Positions 1-8,705 of a stretch of DNA of 64,000 nucleotides are shown here, piece by piece. The notes under the pieces were generated by a model. It did not search any database and was not told where the DNA came from. It worked only from the letters and a program-made list of their open reading frames with translations. The position numbers and the translations under genes were made by a program. Origin of the DNA: Bacteroides sp. (GTDB lineage: Bacteria; Bacteroidota; Bacteroidia; Bacteroidales; Bacteroidaceae); NCBI GenBank assembly GCA_017471925.1, contig JAFURM010000029.1:1-64000 (forward strand), given 5' to 3'. Each line of letters starts with the position of its first letter. Within the stretch, counting starts at the first letter, position 1.

Positions 1-1
1 A

Positions 2-682
2 CAGAACAACAACGAGTATGCCTACTTCCAGCGCATGCTGTTCGGTGTCTCCAAGCTGGTGACCGAGTATATCCGTCGCGGCCAGGGCTACGAGCATATC
101 CGCAAGATATACAGCATCAACATTGTCTACTTTGCCCTTGGTGCGGGTACGGACATTGTCTATCACGGCACCACGGAGTTTCGTGGCCTGCACAACAATG
201 AGGTGCTGAACCTCTCTCCCTTCCAGAAGGAATACTTCAAGGTGGAGACGGTGAGCCAGCTCTATCCTGAGTACTACATCCTGCGTGTGAACGACTTCAA
301 CAAGTGGTCCAAGGTTCCCTTGGAGCAGTGGGTCTACTTCCTGAACACGGGCGAGATTCCCGATGATGCCAATGCTCCCGGTCTGAGCGAGGCCCGCGAG
401 CGTCTGCAGCTGGATCGCCTGACCCGCGACGAGCTGACCGCCTACTATCGCCACTTGGACAACGTGGTCATCCTGCGCGACAACATCCAGACCGAACGTG
501 CTGAGGGTCGTGCTGAGGGTCGTGCCGAGGGTCGTGCCGAAGGTCTGATTGAAGGCATGGAACAAGGCCGTCGTGCAGAGAAACTCAAACTGGCCCAAGG
601 CTTCAAGGCTGCGGGCACACCGGCTGCCGTGATTGCCCAAGTCACCGGCCTGACCTTGGAAGAGATTGCCGCCTTGGAATAG
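2..682 (+). CDS. Rpn/PD-(D/E)XK-type nuclease-transposase, C-terminal part (5' end outside window)
   Basis: The frame is open from base 2, so the N-terminal nuclease core lies upstream of the window. What remains is the C-terminal half typical of the Rpn (recombination-promoting nuclease)/PDDEXK_2 family: a beta-rich stretch (residues like YFALGAGTDIVYHGTTEFRG), then a helical region and a tail with four AEGR-type repeats followed by a helix rich in Ala and Leu. The family is thought to be DNA endonucleases related to Tn7-type TnsA nucleases and often occurs in many copies in Bacteroides. The repeat tail probably forms a helical linker. The catalytic residues are not visible, so activity cannot be judged. 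No flanking transposon ends were seen on this side. Confidence 0.75.
   Translation, partial: QNNNEYAYFQRMLFGVSKLVTEYIRRGQGYEHIRKIYSINIVYFALGAGTDIVYHGTTEFRGLHNNEVLNLSPFQKEYFKVETVSQLYPEYYILRVNDFNKWSKVPLEQWVYFLNTGEIPDDANAPGLSEARERLQLDRLTRDELTAYYRHLDNVVILRDNIQTERAEGRAEGRAEGRAEGLIEGMEQGRRAEKLKLAQGFKAAGTPAAVIAQVTGLTLEEIAALE
497..544 (+). repeat. Four 12-bp tandem repeats inside the Rpn-family gene
   Basis: Four consecutive copies of a unit close to CGTGCTGAGGGT encode the (R)AEG R repeat near the C-terminus. The units differ at only one or two third positions. Repeat number is likely to vary between strains by slippage; a change keeps the frame because the unit is 12 bp. Confidence 0.8.
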
Positions 683-777
683 CCGTACTGCTGCCTCATA
701 AATCCAATCATTGTATTCGTGTCATCCCTGCCTAAATCGGTATTTGTCACACCCACTTGACACACAGAAAAAGAAAA

Positions 778-807
778 GCCCCTCGGAGTCGCTCCGGGGG
801 GCATTTT
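778..807 (-). terminator. Intrinsic terminator at the end of the fimbrial operon
   Basis: An 11-bp stem (778-788 with 792-802, one G-T wobble) closes a 3-nt loop. On the minus strand it is followed by TTTTCTTTTT, so it mainly ends the minus-strand fimbrial transcript; on the plus strand the tail ATTTTCT is weaker but could also stop the Rpn gene. It sits about 100 bp past the stop at 911. Confidence 0.8.
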
Positions 808-910
808 CTAAACAATGCACAAGATCCTATTCTCACGAACCGGACTTTGTAGTTAGGAATCTTAGGTTAACAAATATCTATAAACGATGAAAAATATGCG
901 TTGTTGCTTG

Positions 911-3640
911 TCAGTCGTCTTCTTTGGGGGTGTACATGAGGCGCATTTGCAAGCCATAGTATAGCTCGGTGCGTCCGCCTTGTTCTTCGGTGATGCGGAA
1001 GGTGTTTAGGGAACAACCTTCGTTGTTGAAAAGGTAGTTGTTCCACCAGAAATAGTCTTCTATTTTACTCTCCTCATTATAATCTGTTCCTCCTCGCCAA
1101 TAGTAGCCGCCTTGTTCACCCATGGGGTAGCCGTCGGCCAGTTTCAGGTCATAGCCCACGCCTTCGCCTTCAATCCAGCAATGTCCTTGCAGGTATTTCA
1201 GCAGGGGGAAATATACCTTGAAGCCGTCATTGTAAGAGGTTTTACTACTCTTCAGATAGGGACAATCGTTGTCGAAATCCAGGGAGAGCTCTCCGTTCAG
1301 AATGGTCAGTCTGCCTTCATTGTAGGCATCGCCCAAGATGCTGGGCAGGATGCTTTCTTCTCCGGCATATTTATTATTGCTACCGTCCCAGTTCCATTTC
1401 AATTTCTTGTAGAAGTAGGCTCCTTGGGCATCTCGCTTGTTGCTCTTTGCGCCCAGGTTGCGGTCGAAGATATAAGAAATGCTGTCATGCTTCACCAGCT
1501 CATAGTAGTGCCATCCCTTCACCGGGCCGCTTTCACCGGCCGGCACAATCTGGTTCTTTCCGTTCAGGTTGTGCAGGATGCCACTGACGTAGATGGGGAT
1601 TTCTATCCGGGTGTTTTCTGTAGTAGTGATGACTACTTTCATCTCGCCGTTTTTCATGTTTAGATAGTAATCCAACAGCTCCTTGTTGGATGTTGCTCCA
1701 TTAGCGTTTTTCGTCAAAGCCTGCTGTTTCAGATAGATATAGAAGACACCGCCAAGAGCACCATAGGTGGCATTGATGCCGATATACTCTGAACCTGTGG
1801 GATCACTTTCTTTGAAATCATTTCCGTTATACTTGATTGGTGTGTTGCTTGTCACATTCCAAGTCCAGGTGTCCCCTGTTCCGTCATGCAGGGTGATTTC
1901 GTCCGTTGATTCTTTCTTGATGAAATAGCTCAAGGTGCTGCTGACGAATTCGGTTTTATCTTGACCATCTTGACCATCTTGTTGGTAGGTATAATTGTCG
2001 TGAAACTCGTCTTCAGTATCAATGATGTTGAAGATCAGTCCCTGACGTGATACGCCTTGCATATCTTCGGGCAAGGTGCCGTAGATAGGCGGCACGGTTC
2101 CGCTCGTGTCACCTCCCAAAAGAGATTGGAAATAATTCTCTGTGATGAGACAATTTTTGATAATTCCGTTTTTCTCACCGCTATAGAGCCATACGTTGCG
2201 TTTGCTCAGTGCCATCAGCACGGTGCTGCCCTTCTGCTCCACGGTGATGGTGCGCTCCAGCAGTCCTACCTTGAAGGTAATCTTGGCTGTGCGTGGCGTG
2301 GTGGAGGGGTTGCGATTAGCCGTGAGGGTATAGGTGTACATGTAGCCTGCCGTTCCGTCGTTGTTGGATGCGTAATTATCCTTCAGTGCAACGGTCAGCC
2401 AGTTCGATTCATTCCCTTCGTAGGTTATCTCCGGTGTCTTCATCTGGCTGAAGTCGCTCCCTTCGTAAGAGGTGTTGGTGGGGTCGTAAGTGGTGAACAC
2501 CTTGGTCTCCACCGCAGCGGGGGCGGCATTGTAGTAGCCTTCGGCATGGGCTTCGATGGTTACCGTCTGACCCACACCCAGTTCATCGCTGCCGTTGGCC
2601 ACCATGTCGAAAATATCCACGCGGCGGTCAATAATCTCCACCAGCATGTTGAGCGGCGGGTTCTTCAGGGCTGCGGCAGGGGAGTCATATCCCTTGCCCG
2701 TCACGTCCTTGATGACCAGCTTATATTCATGGTTTGGCAGGATGTTCAGATAGGTTGGGGCAGTGCCCGTCACGTAGCCCTTATCGTCGGTCTCCACCAG
2801 CTCCACGGGGTAGTAGTAAGTCGCTCCGTTGAACCGGCCTTCAATGACGATGCGGGTCTTGGCCGTTTGGCAGGGCGTGGGATAGAGGTAGAGCGGCGTG
2901 GCCGGATTGGTCTCGCTCTCTGAAGTCACGGCCGGCAGTTGCAGCGTGTTGCTTGTCCAGGCATCGGTTGCTGTGCTCGGGCCGAGCAGCACGGCACCGG
3001 AGGGAAGGACGGGAGCACCGCCCTCCGTGATGTTTTCCACGAGGTAGCCCCTGTCGTAGACATTGAATATCTTGGCTTGCGTCAGGCTGAAGGTATTGGT
3101 GGTCGTGGAGGAACTACCCCCATTGTAACACTGGGTTGCATCGATGCTCATCTTGGCCACGGCGCGTTGGAGGCTGACGGTTATCGTCTTGTTGGTGCTG
3201 TCCCAACCGTTGTCCGTGCTGCTCACCTTGCCCCACATCGGCAGTTGGCCCTCGGTTATCGGCAGGCCGTTGACTGTGGCCGTGGCGAGGTCGTCGGGCA
3301 GCGTGCCGTTGTAGTTGGCCACAACCTGCAGACCGTCAACACCCTTGGGCAAGAACAGCTTGACCGTGCCGTTGGTATCCGGTGTGTAGTTTTGGTTGGA
3401 ATAGACCGTTGTGCCCTTCAGGAAGCGGACGTGTATTTGGCCGATGCCGTTCTCGTCTACGGCGCGGGTCATGGAGACCTGCTCCATCTCGGGGACGTGC
3501 AGTTTCAGCATCATGGCCTGCGGTTCGTCGCCGGGCATCTTGATGATTTCCTCGTCGCTACAGCTGCTCCATCCCGTGAGGAGTGCCGCCAGCAGTGCAT
3601 ATAGAACGAAATACTTTAATATGTATAGTTGTCTCTTCAT
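911..3640 (-). CDS. Large fimbrial tip/accessory lipoprotein with BACON-like domain
   Basis: A 909-residue secreted protein. The N-terminus is hydrophobic and ends at a lipobox-like WSSC (Cys27), so it is probably a lipoprotein processed by signal peptidase II. Residues about 40-330 resemble the N-terminal beta domains of Mfa/FimA-type fimbrial subunits. A middle section ending in ERTITVEQKGS looks like a BACON-type immunoglobulin fold. The C-terminal third is rich in Tyr, Trp and Asn, as in carbohydrate- or protein-binding tips. It is the last gene of the fimbrial operon, 15 bp after the previous tip gene, so by position it is an Mfa3/4/5-like minor component. The C-terminal half (about 911-2200) is visibly more AT-rich than the N-terminal half. 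A short 9-bp repeat near 1962-1985 encodes QDG copies. Ligand unknown. Confidence 0.7.
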   Translation of the reverse strand: MKRQLYILKYFVLYALLAALLTGWSSCSDEEIIKMPGDEPQAMMLKLHVPEMEQVSMTRAVDENGIGQIHVRFLKGTTVYSNQNYTPDTNGTVKLFLPKGVDGLQVVANYNGTLPDDLATATVNGLPITEGQLPMWGKVSSTDNGWDSTNKTITVSLQRAVAKMSIDATQCYNGGSSSTTTNTFSLTQAKIFNVYDRGYLVENITEGGAPVLPSGAVLLGPSTATDAWTSNTLQLPAVTSESETNPATPLYLYPTPCQTAKTRIVIEGRFNGATYYYPVELVETDDKGYVTGTAPTYLNILPNHEYKLVIKDVTGKGYDSPAAALKNPPLNMLVEIIDRRVDIFDMVANGSDELGVGQTVTIEAHAEGYYNAAPAAVETKVFTTYDPTNTSYEGSDFSQMKTPEITYEGNESNWLTVALKDNYASNNDGTAGYMYTYTLTANRNPSTTPRTAKITFKVGLLERTITVEQKGSTVLMALSKRNVWLYSGEKNGIIKNCLITENYFQSLLGGDTSGTVPPIYGTLPEDMQGVSRQGLIFNIIDTEDEFHDNYTYQQDGQDGQDKTEFVSSTLSYFIKKESTDEITLHDGTGDTWTWNVTSNTPIKYNGNDFKESDPTGSEYIGINATYGALGGVFYIYLKQQALTKNANGATSNKELLDYYLNMKNGEMKVVITTTENTRIEIPIYVSGILHNLNGKNQIVPAGESGPVKGWHYYELVKHDSISYIFDRNLGAKSNKRDAQGAYFYKKLKWNWDGSNNKYAGEESILPSILGDAYNEGRLTILNGELSLDFDNDCPYLKSSKTSYNDGFKVYFPLLKYLQGHCWIEGEGVGYDLKLADGYPMGEQGGYYWRGGTDYNEESKIEDYFWWNNYLFNNEGCSLNTFRITEEQGGRTELYYGLQMRLMYTPKEDD

Positions 3641-3655
3641 ATCTTGCTTTTGTTT

Positions 3656-6600
3656 TTAGCGTGGACGTGTCTTGAACGCCTTGCGATCCATATAGTGCAG
3701 GGCAGCATTGTTTTGAATGTTTATATATCCAGTTCGCTGATAACCATGTCCATTTACGCGGAAGTCCGCAAAATAGTTATTATAGGCATTGCTCCATGAC
3801 CAGATGTCTGACTTATAGACGTAACCGTTTGTTCCATCCGTCTGATTCTTGTCATCTTCCTCTCTCCACGTGTCGTTGCGGAACATAGCTATAAATTCTC
3901 CATAATTCGATTCAAATTTCCCATCTGTATAACTTTTGTTATGATAGTCCTGGATTTGCGCCGTATTTATTGCGTCTAGATTTTTTTCGTCATAATTTCT
4001 CCAATTCCCATCATTCATGTCAATGAAGTGCCACCGTTCCAACATCTTGTTTTGTGTGATGCTGTTGTTGCGGTAGTTGTAAGGGAGCAGTTTCAGATTC
4101 TTTTTCTTGTCATGGGTATTTGTGTTTCCCCAATCATTGATAGCCATATGTATGTAGACATTGGTAGCATTTCCTCCCATGATATTGTTGTTACTGTCTC
4201 GATAAGGTCCGCCGGTCATGTTCCATGCGGCCGGTTCCATAGGTCGGTAAAAGTAGATGCGGAAGTAGGCACTGTTCTTCTCCAGTTCGGGCAGCGTGAA
4301 GTCGTCGGCCGAAATCTCGCTACCGGATTCTCCTGTTACACCTTGGCTCCACATGCCTGTGTTGCAGTCGTATGTGCCGCTGGCTACTATGCTTACACTC
4401 TCGTTAGAGCCGGTCATCGGGTCGTATGCTCCTTCGTAACTGCCGTTTTGGAAGTCCTGGCCGCCAAAAAGCTTGCCCAGTTCGATGGTGCCTGTGCGGG
4501 TTCTGACCATCAGGCTGATGTCCTTGGCCGTATTCTTTGCTACTGACTCCAGATAGAAGGTGAATCGATAGGTACTTCCATTCACTTTGTAGGCTTTGAT
4601 GTTCTGATAGGCTTTGTTGGTATCCTGTTCCGACTGGATGAGGAACTGTCCCAAGTTGCCGCTTACCTGTCCGTAGTTCAGGTACCAGCGCATGCCGAGT
4701 GCCTCTTCTCCTTCCGGACAAACCACATCCACCACATACTTGACGGTGACGATGGTGGGTTCCTCGGTGAGCCATTCCATTTTCAAGGTTGTGGGGTCGG
4801 CTACAATCCACCCTTCTTTGTTATTATGATGGAAGAGTTTCAGGTTATCGCTTTGATAATAGGGGTAGCGAATAGGGGTATCATCGGAATACAGTACCTT
4901 CCTGTTGGCCTCAAATCCACCGGTATAGAGAAAATAGCTTGTATTATCAGCATCGCTGAAGAATTTCAACGTCGTCGTTCCTGGTGTATTATCAGCTTCT
5001 GTTAAAGCCAAGTCATACCACAAGCGGTTTGTATTCTCACGCAATGTCATCGGCTTCTCATTATTATTATTAATCTTTGCAGTTACTTTAGGAAGCCATG
5101 AATGGTAGTTGGCTATCTTGTATGTAGTACTGCTTGTTGTTTCTAATTGTGCCATGAATGCTTGGCGAGAAACCAATGTTTGTGGGTATTTAACATCGCT
5201 ATTTTTGGTTGCATCCTGTATTGCATCATTAGCTTCCCAACCATCACAGAAAGGCAGTGCGTGGCAGGATTCCTCTTTCAGGATGCTGTTGATGGCGGCA
5301 AAGTGCACCACGTAGCCGCTGGGGAGCAGCGTGACGCTGAGGCTTTCGCTGTTCTTGATGCGGGCGGGGGTATTGCCGGTGGCGGTGAGCGTGAAGTTGT
5401 GGGTGACGCTGGTTTGGGGCATTGTCTCGGCAGTGACAGTGATTTTGTAAGTACCGTCCTTCTGCAGCTCTACGTTGCTCAGGCTGTAGTGGCTCGTCTC
5501 GTCGGTTTCGTCCTCTGCGTTGCTGATGGCGGGAGTGCCCAGGTTGGTGCGGCAGATGTAGGTTCCGGTGGCTCCCGCCGTGTTCAGCGTGATGCTGAGG
5601 GGGGTCACTTCGAAGACTTCATACATGGAGAAGTTCACCCGGATGACTTTCGTGATGTTGTTGGCCTTGATTTGCACGTCGGCGGTGCCCTTGTAGCAGG
5701 TGCGGCCGTTCTCGTAAGCTACGCTATAGTTCTCGTTGTTTGTCACCTGGTCCTCAAAGTTCTGATAGGTCAGGGCGGGGTTGAACTCCAGACGGAGCAC
5801 GGTCTCTCCCTCTGCGTTGTTTCCGAATGTGGGGAGCAGGATGGGCTGTGCGTTGCCATTCTGGTCATTGATGGTGTTCATGCAGACGGCAGAGAGGTGC
5901 GCGGCGTTGGTGGTGTAGCGTATCTCGTCCAGGACGAAGGGGGCGATGACATCGGTGGTCTCGGTCTCTTCCACCCACAGCTCCGTTTCGCGGAAGGCGG
6001 TGTTGAGGGTGCGGGTGTTCCAGGCGTAGGGGGTAACGGTGAGGGTCCACTCCTCGCCGGGGTCGGGGACGTAGGCGGTGAGGTCGTAGTGGGTGCCACG
6101 GACGAGGTTGCCGCCGGGGAATTTGCTCTGGGCGATGAGGCCGTCGGCGTTGCTGCCGGTGTATTCGGTGGTGGCGAGGCCGCCCAGGGGGAGGGTGTAG
6201 AGGGTGCCGTCCACGGTGAGGTGGATCTTGGAGGGGGTGCGCGACGACCCGTTCGCGTCCTTGATGTAGTCCGTGGTGCTGTCGCTGGCCTTCACGTAGT
6301 ATTCGGGGAGGTAGAAGGTGGCGACGAGGGCCTTCTGGGCGTTGGCTGCGGGGATGCTGATGGGGTTAGTGCCGTCCATGAGGGGCACGGCATTGGAGGG
6401 GCGTTGGCTGCCGTTGTCCTCGCTATCGGCAACGGGGGATGCAGGGATGGCGATGCGGTTGGCGGCCAAATAGCCGTTGGGACACTCCTCCTTGCGCTTG
6501 GGGGAGAACTCCTTGTAGTCGGCGTCGTTGGCGAAGACCTTGCCATTGTTGGCCTCGTCCAAGTAGTTCAGGAGGACGACGGGAGAGGTCTGTGCCAGGT

Positions 6601-7342
6601 GGCTGAGGTGGAGCTTCTGCAGGGAGGAAGAGGCGGTGGTGGTGCCGGGTGCCATCTGCATGTTCAGGGTGACCTTGGCGCAGAGGAAGGTGAGGTGCAT
6701 GTCGGCCACGGGGGTGGTGTTGCCCGTCTGGTCGTTGATGGTCACTTCCAAGGGGGCACCGTCGCGAAACATGGGGAGGTTGCCGGCCTTCAGTTCGCCA
6801 CCGTTGCTGCCCACGTAGAGGTGGTTGTTGGTGCCTTGGGTGTAGGCCAGGTAGATTTGCTGGAGGGCCTGCTCGGAGCGCACGTGTTGCAGTCCGGCGA
6901 TGTTGCCTGCCAGGTAGAAGTGGTAGGTGCCGTAGGGCAGGGGGATTTGCAGTTGTCTGTGGTTGTTGCCGTCTGTTTCGGAGAGGCGTGAGAGGATGTC
7001 GGCGCTGTAGAAGTTGTCGGGGTTGTAGTCTGTGTCGTTGTTGCCGTTCTTCACGGGGAAGGCGAAGAACCAGAGGCCTTTCTCGGCGTTGATGGCACCT
7101 TCGTTGGTGCCACCGTTTTCCACGGGGATGTAGGTAGCGCCGTTGTCGTCGGTGTCGGTAGCGGCGCGTGTCAGCACTCCGGGGAGGGAGAGCGTCACCA
7201 TGCCTTGTCGGGGTGCCGGTGCGGCGTCGTCGTAGTCGTCGCTGCAGGCTCCCGCGAGGCAGAGGGTGAGGAGCAAGCAAAGGGAAAGAAAGAGCGTGCT
7301 TGCTGCCCCGTGGTGTGCGTTATAGGCTTCTGTAGATTTCAT
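3656..7342 (-). CDS. Very large fimbrial tip adhesin candidate
   Basis: A 1228-residue lipoprotein candidate with a signal peptide ending in the lipobox LAGAC (Cys33). The first 450 residues resemble Mfa-family fimbrial subunits (beta-sandwich, many Thr/Asn, motif LWFFAFPVKNG). A central Ig-like section lies around residues 600-700, and a long Trp/Tyr/Asn-rich C-terminus would present the binding surface. Its size and its place after the pilin and anchor genes fit an Mfa5-like tip protein that caps or decorates the fimbria. Base composition changes sharply near 5280: the region coding the N-terminal 690 residues is GC-rich and the rest is AT-rich, suggesting exchange of the C-terminal module. 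I see no von Willebrand factor A domain, which P. gingivalis Mfa5 has, so the match is by context rather than by domain. Confidence 0.7.
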   Translation of the reverse strand: MKSTEAYNAHHGAASTLFLSLCLLLTLCLAGACSDDYDDAAPAPRQGMVTLSLPGVLTRAATDTDDNGATYIPVENGGTNEGAINAEKGLWFFAFPVKNGNNDTDYNPDNFYSADILSRLSETDGNNHRQLQIPLPYGTYHFYLAGNIAGLQHVRSEQALQQIYLAYTQGTNNHLYVGSNGGELKAGNLPMFRDGAPLEVTINDQTGNTTPVADMHLTFLCAKVTLNMQMAPGTTTASSSLQKLHLSHLAQTSPVVLLNYLDEANNGKVFANDADYKEFSPKRKEECPNGYLAANRIAIPASPVADSEDNGSQRPSNAVPLMDGTNPISIPAANAQKALVATFYLPEYYVKASDSTTDYIKDANGSSRTPSKIHLTVDGTLYTLPLGGLATTEYTGSNADGLIAQSKFPGGNLVRGTHYDLTAYVPDPGEEWTLTVTPYAWNTRTLNTAFRETELWVEETETTDVIAPFVLDEIRYTTNAAHLSAVCMNTINDQNGNAQPILLPTFGNNAEGETVLRLEFNPALTYQNFEDQVTNNENYSVAYENGRTCYKGTADVQIKANNITKVIRVNFSMYEVFEVTPLSITLNTAGATGTYICRTNLGTPAISNAEDETDETSHYSLSNVELQKDGTYKITVTAETMPQTSVTHNFTLTATGNTPARIKNSESLSVTLLPSGYVVHFAAINSILKEESCHALPFCDGWEANDAIQDATKNSDVKYPQTLVSRQAFMAQLETTSSTTYKIANYHSWLPKVTAKINNNNEKPMTLRENTNRLWYDLALTEADNTPGTTTLKFFSDADNTSYFLYTGGFEANRKVLYSDDTPIRYPYYQSDNLKLFHHNNKEGWIVADPTTLKMEWLTEEPTIVTVKYVVDVVCPEGEEALGMRWYLNYGQVSGNLGQFLIQSEQDTNKAYQNIKAYKVNGSTYRFTFYLESVAKNTAKDISLMVRTRTGTIELGKLFGGQDFQNGSYEGAYDPMTGSNESVSIVASGTYDCNTGMWSQGVTGESGSEISADDFTLPELEKNSAYFRIYFYRPMEPAAWNMTGGPYRDSNNNIMGGNATNVYIHMAINDWGNTNTHDKKKNLKLLPYNYRNNSITQNKMLERWHFIDMNDGNWRNYDEKNLDAINTAQIQDYHNKSYTDGKFESNYGEFIAMFRNDTWREEDDKNQTDGTNGYVYKSDIWSWSNAYNNYFADFRVNGHGYQRTGYINIQNNAALHYMDRKAFKTRPR

Positions 7343-7489
7343 GTCAGGGAGTGGGTTGTTGTTTTCTTGCTATGAAAAAATGAGTTGTAAATAAGAGTTG
7401 TACAATGTAAAATAAGAGTCAGGTCTAACTGTAATATCTTTAATATCTTTATTATCGCTTTTTCATCACACGTGTTGTTGTTATCCTGT

Positions 7490-8521
7490 TTATAGGCTTA
7501 CGTCGTTGAATATGATTCGCCAGGCATTGATTTGCAGGGAGAGCATGACCTTGGTGCCGTCGTTCTTCTGTCCCATGACGAGGATGACCTGCCAGGTGTT
7601 CTCTCTGTCCAGGAACTCCTGCAGCGGCAGGTTGGCGTGTTCAGAGAGGCGCATCTTGTCCAGGTATTCGCGCAGGTTGATGTTGAAGAGGTCGCGTCCC
7701 GTCCGTTCGTTGTGCACGATGAATCGGGGGCTGCGGTCGGCCATGAGCCTCAGGGTGGCCATTTCGGCGGTGATGGCCGAGATGGTGGCCGGGGCGTCGG
7801 CCTCGGCGCGCGAGGCTGCATCGGGCGTGGCTGCGCTGTTGTCTATGGTCACTTCGCGCGTCTGGTAGGGACGGTAGGTGAGGGTGGCCAGGTGGGGCAG
7901 CACGCTGTTGTCGTGGGCATAGGCATGATTGGCGTCGGTGATGGCCAGAGAGTAGTCTTCCATGCCGACGGGCGAGCCGTCCACGCTTTGCAGGAGCACC
8001 TTGATGCGGTTGGTGTTCTTCAGCAGTCGCAGGGTGTCGCTGGTGGGCTGGTTGGCCTGCACGTGGAAGTCCTTCAGCATGCCGTGCCACAGGTCGGCGG
8101 GGTTCTTCCCGTAGTCCTCTTCTCCGGCCTGGCACTGCAGCTTCAGCTTCAGGTCCTGCAGGGTGGAGGTGCCTTCCTTCATGGCGTTTTCATATTGGTA
8201 GCAACCCGCGTCCCCGCTCGTGGCCCAGGCTACGAGGGTGTAGCGTCCCGGTGCCAGTTGCAGGTCCAGCGTGTTGTTGTTCAGTTGCTTGCAGTCTATT
8301 GTCTTTGTGGTGATGAACCTTTCCTGATCGTCGAAGATGAAGAGGGTGGCTTTCTCCACCTGTGAGGCGAAGGCGTCGGCCCACTCCATGTTGTGGTCGT
8401 AGACAAAACGCAGCTTGCAGGGACAGGGCACTTCGTCTTCATAGACGCATGCGCTCATCAGCAGTGCCAGCATGCAGCACAACATTGTTCTAAGTCCTAT
8501 TTTCGTGATTTGGCGGTTCAT
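7490..8521 (-). CDS. mfa2: FimB/Mfa2-family fimbrial anchor/assembly lipoprotein
   Basis: A 343-residue lipoprotein. The signal peptide ends in LMSAC (Cys25), followed by the short Cys-containing stretch VYEDEVPCPC common in Mfa2-type proteins. The domain with APGRYTLVAWA near residues 90-100 is characteristic of the FimB/Mfa2 family. In P. gingivalis Mfa2 anchors the short fimbria in the outer membrane and limits its length, and the same role is inferred here. The gene follows the pilin gene by about 185 bp, a gap that contains a strong hairpin, so it is probably expressed at a lower level than the pilin. It is also more GC-rich than the pilin, fitting a conserved anchor behind a variable shaft. 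Confidence 0.85.
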   Translation of the reverse strand: MNRQITKIGLRTMLCCMLALLMSACVYEDEVPCPCKLRFVYDHNMEWADAFASQVEKATLFIFDDQERFITTKTIDCKQLNNNTLDLQLAPGRYTLVAWATSGDAGCYQYENAMKEGTSTLQDLKLKLQCQAGEEDYGKNPADLWHGMLKDFHVQANQPTSDTLRLLKNTNRIKVLLQSVDGSPVGMEDYSLAITDANHAYAHDNSVLPHLATLTYRPYQTREVTIDNSAATPDAASRAEADAPATISAITAEMATLRLMADRSPRFIVHNERTGRDLFNINLREYLDKMRLSEHANLPLQEFLDRENTWQVILVMGQKNDGTKVMLSLQINAWRIIFNDVSL

Positions 8522-8588
8522 TTCGTTTAACTTAATTTTTTGTCCGTGCGGCAGTAATTTCTCCCGCGTCTGTTATGTGAAAACCTAT

Positions 8589-8658
8589 TGAAAAGAAAGG
8601 AGGCACGCCCTGACTTATGGGCTAAACAATCTCTATGCAAACACAGGAGCGTGCCTCC
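8589..8658 (-). terminator. Hairpin with U-rich tail between mfa1 and mfa2 (partial terminator/attenuator)
   Basis: On the minus strand GGAGGCACGC (8649-8658) pairs perfectly with GCGTGCCTCC (8599-8608) across a 40-nt loop and is followed at once by TTTCTTTTC. It lies about 50 bp after the pilin stop and 68 bp before the anchor start. A leaky terminator or mRNA-stabilising 3' hairpin here would give many pilin subunits per anchor. The long loop makes it weaker than a classical terminator. Confidence 0.65.
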
Positions 8659-8705
8659 GCGAGTAACTAATAAATCAAACTTTAAAAGGGAATTTCTGAA
8701 TGTCT

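Noticed and set aside
5147-6991. 614-codon open frame on the plus strand
   Set aside because: It is antisense to the GC-rich N-terminal half of the tip adhesin gene. Its Gly/Val/Asp-rich composition is that of a shadow frame and shows no domain.
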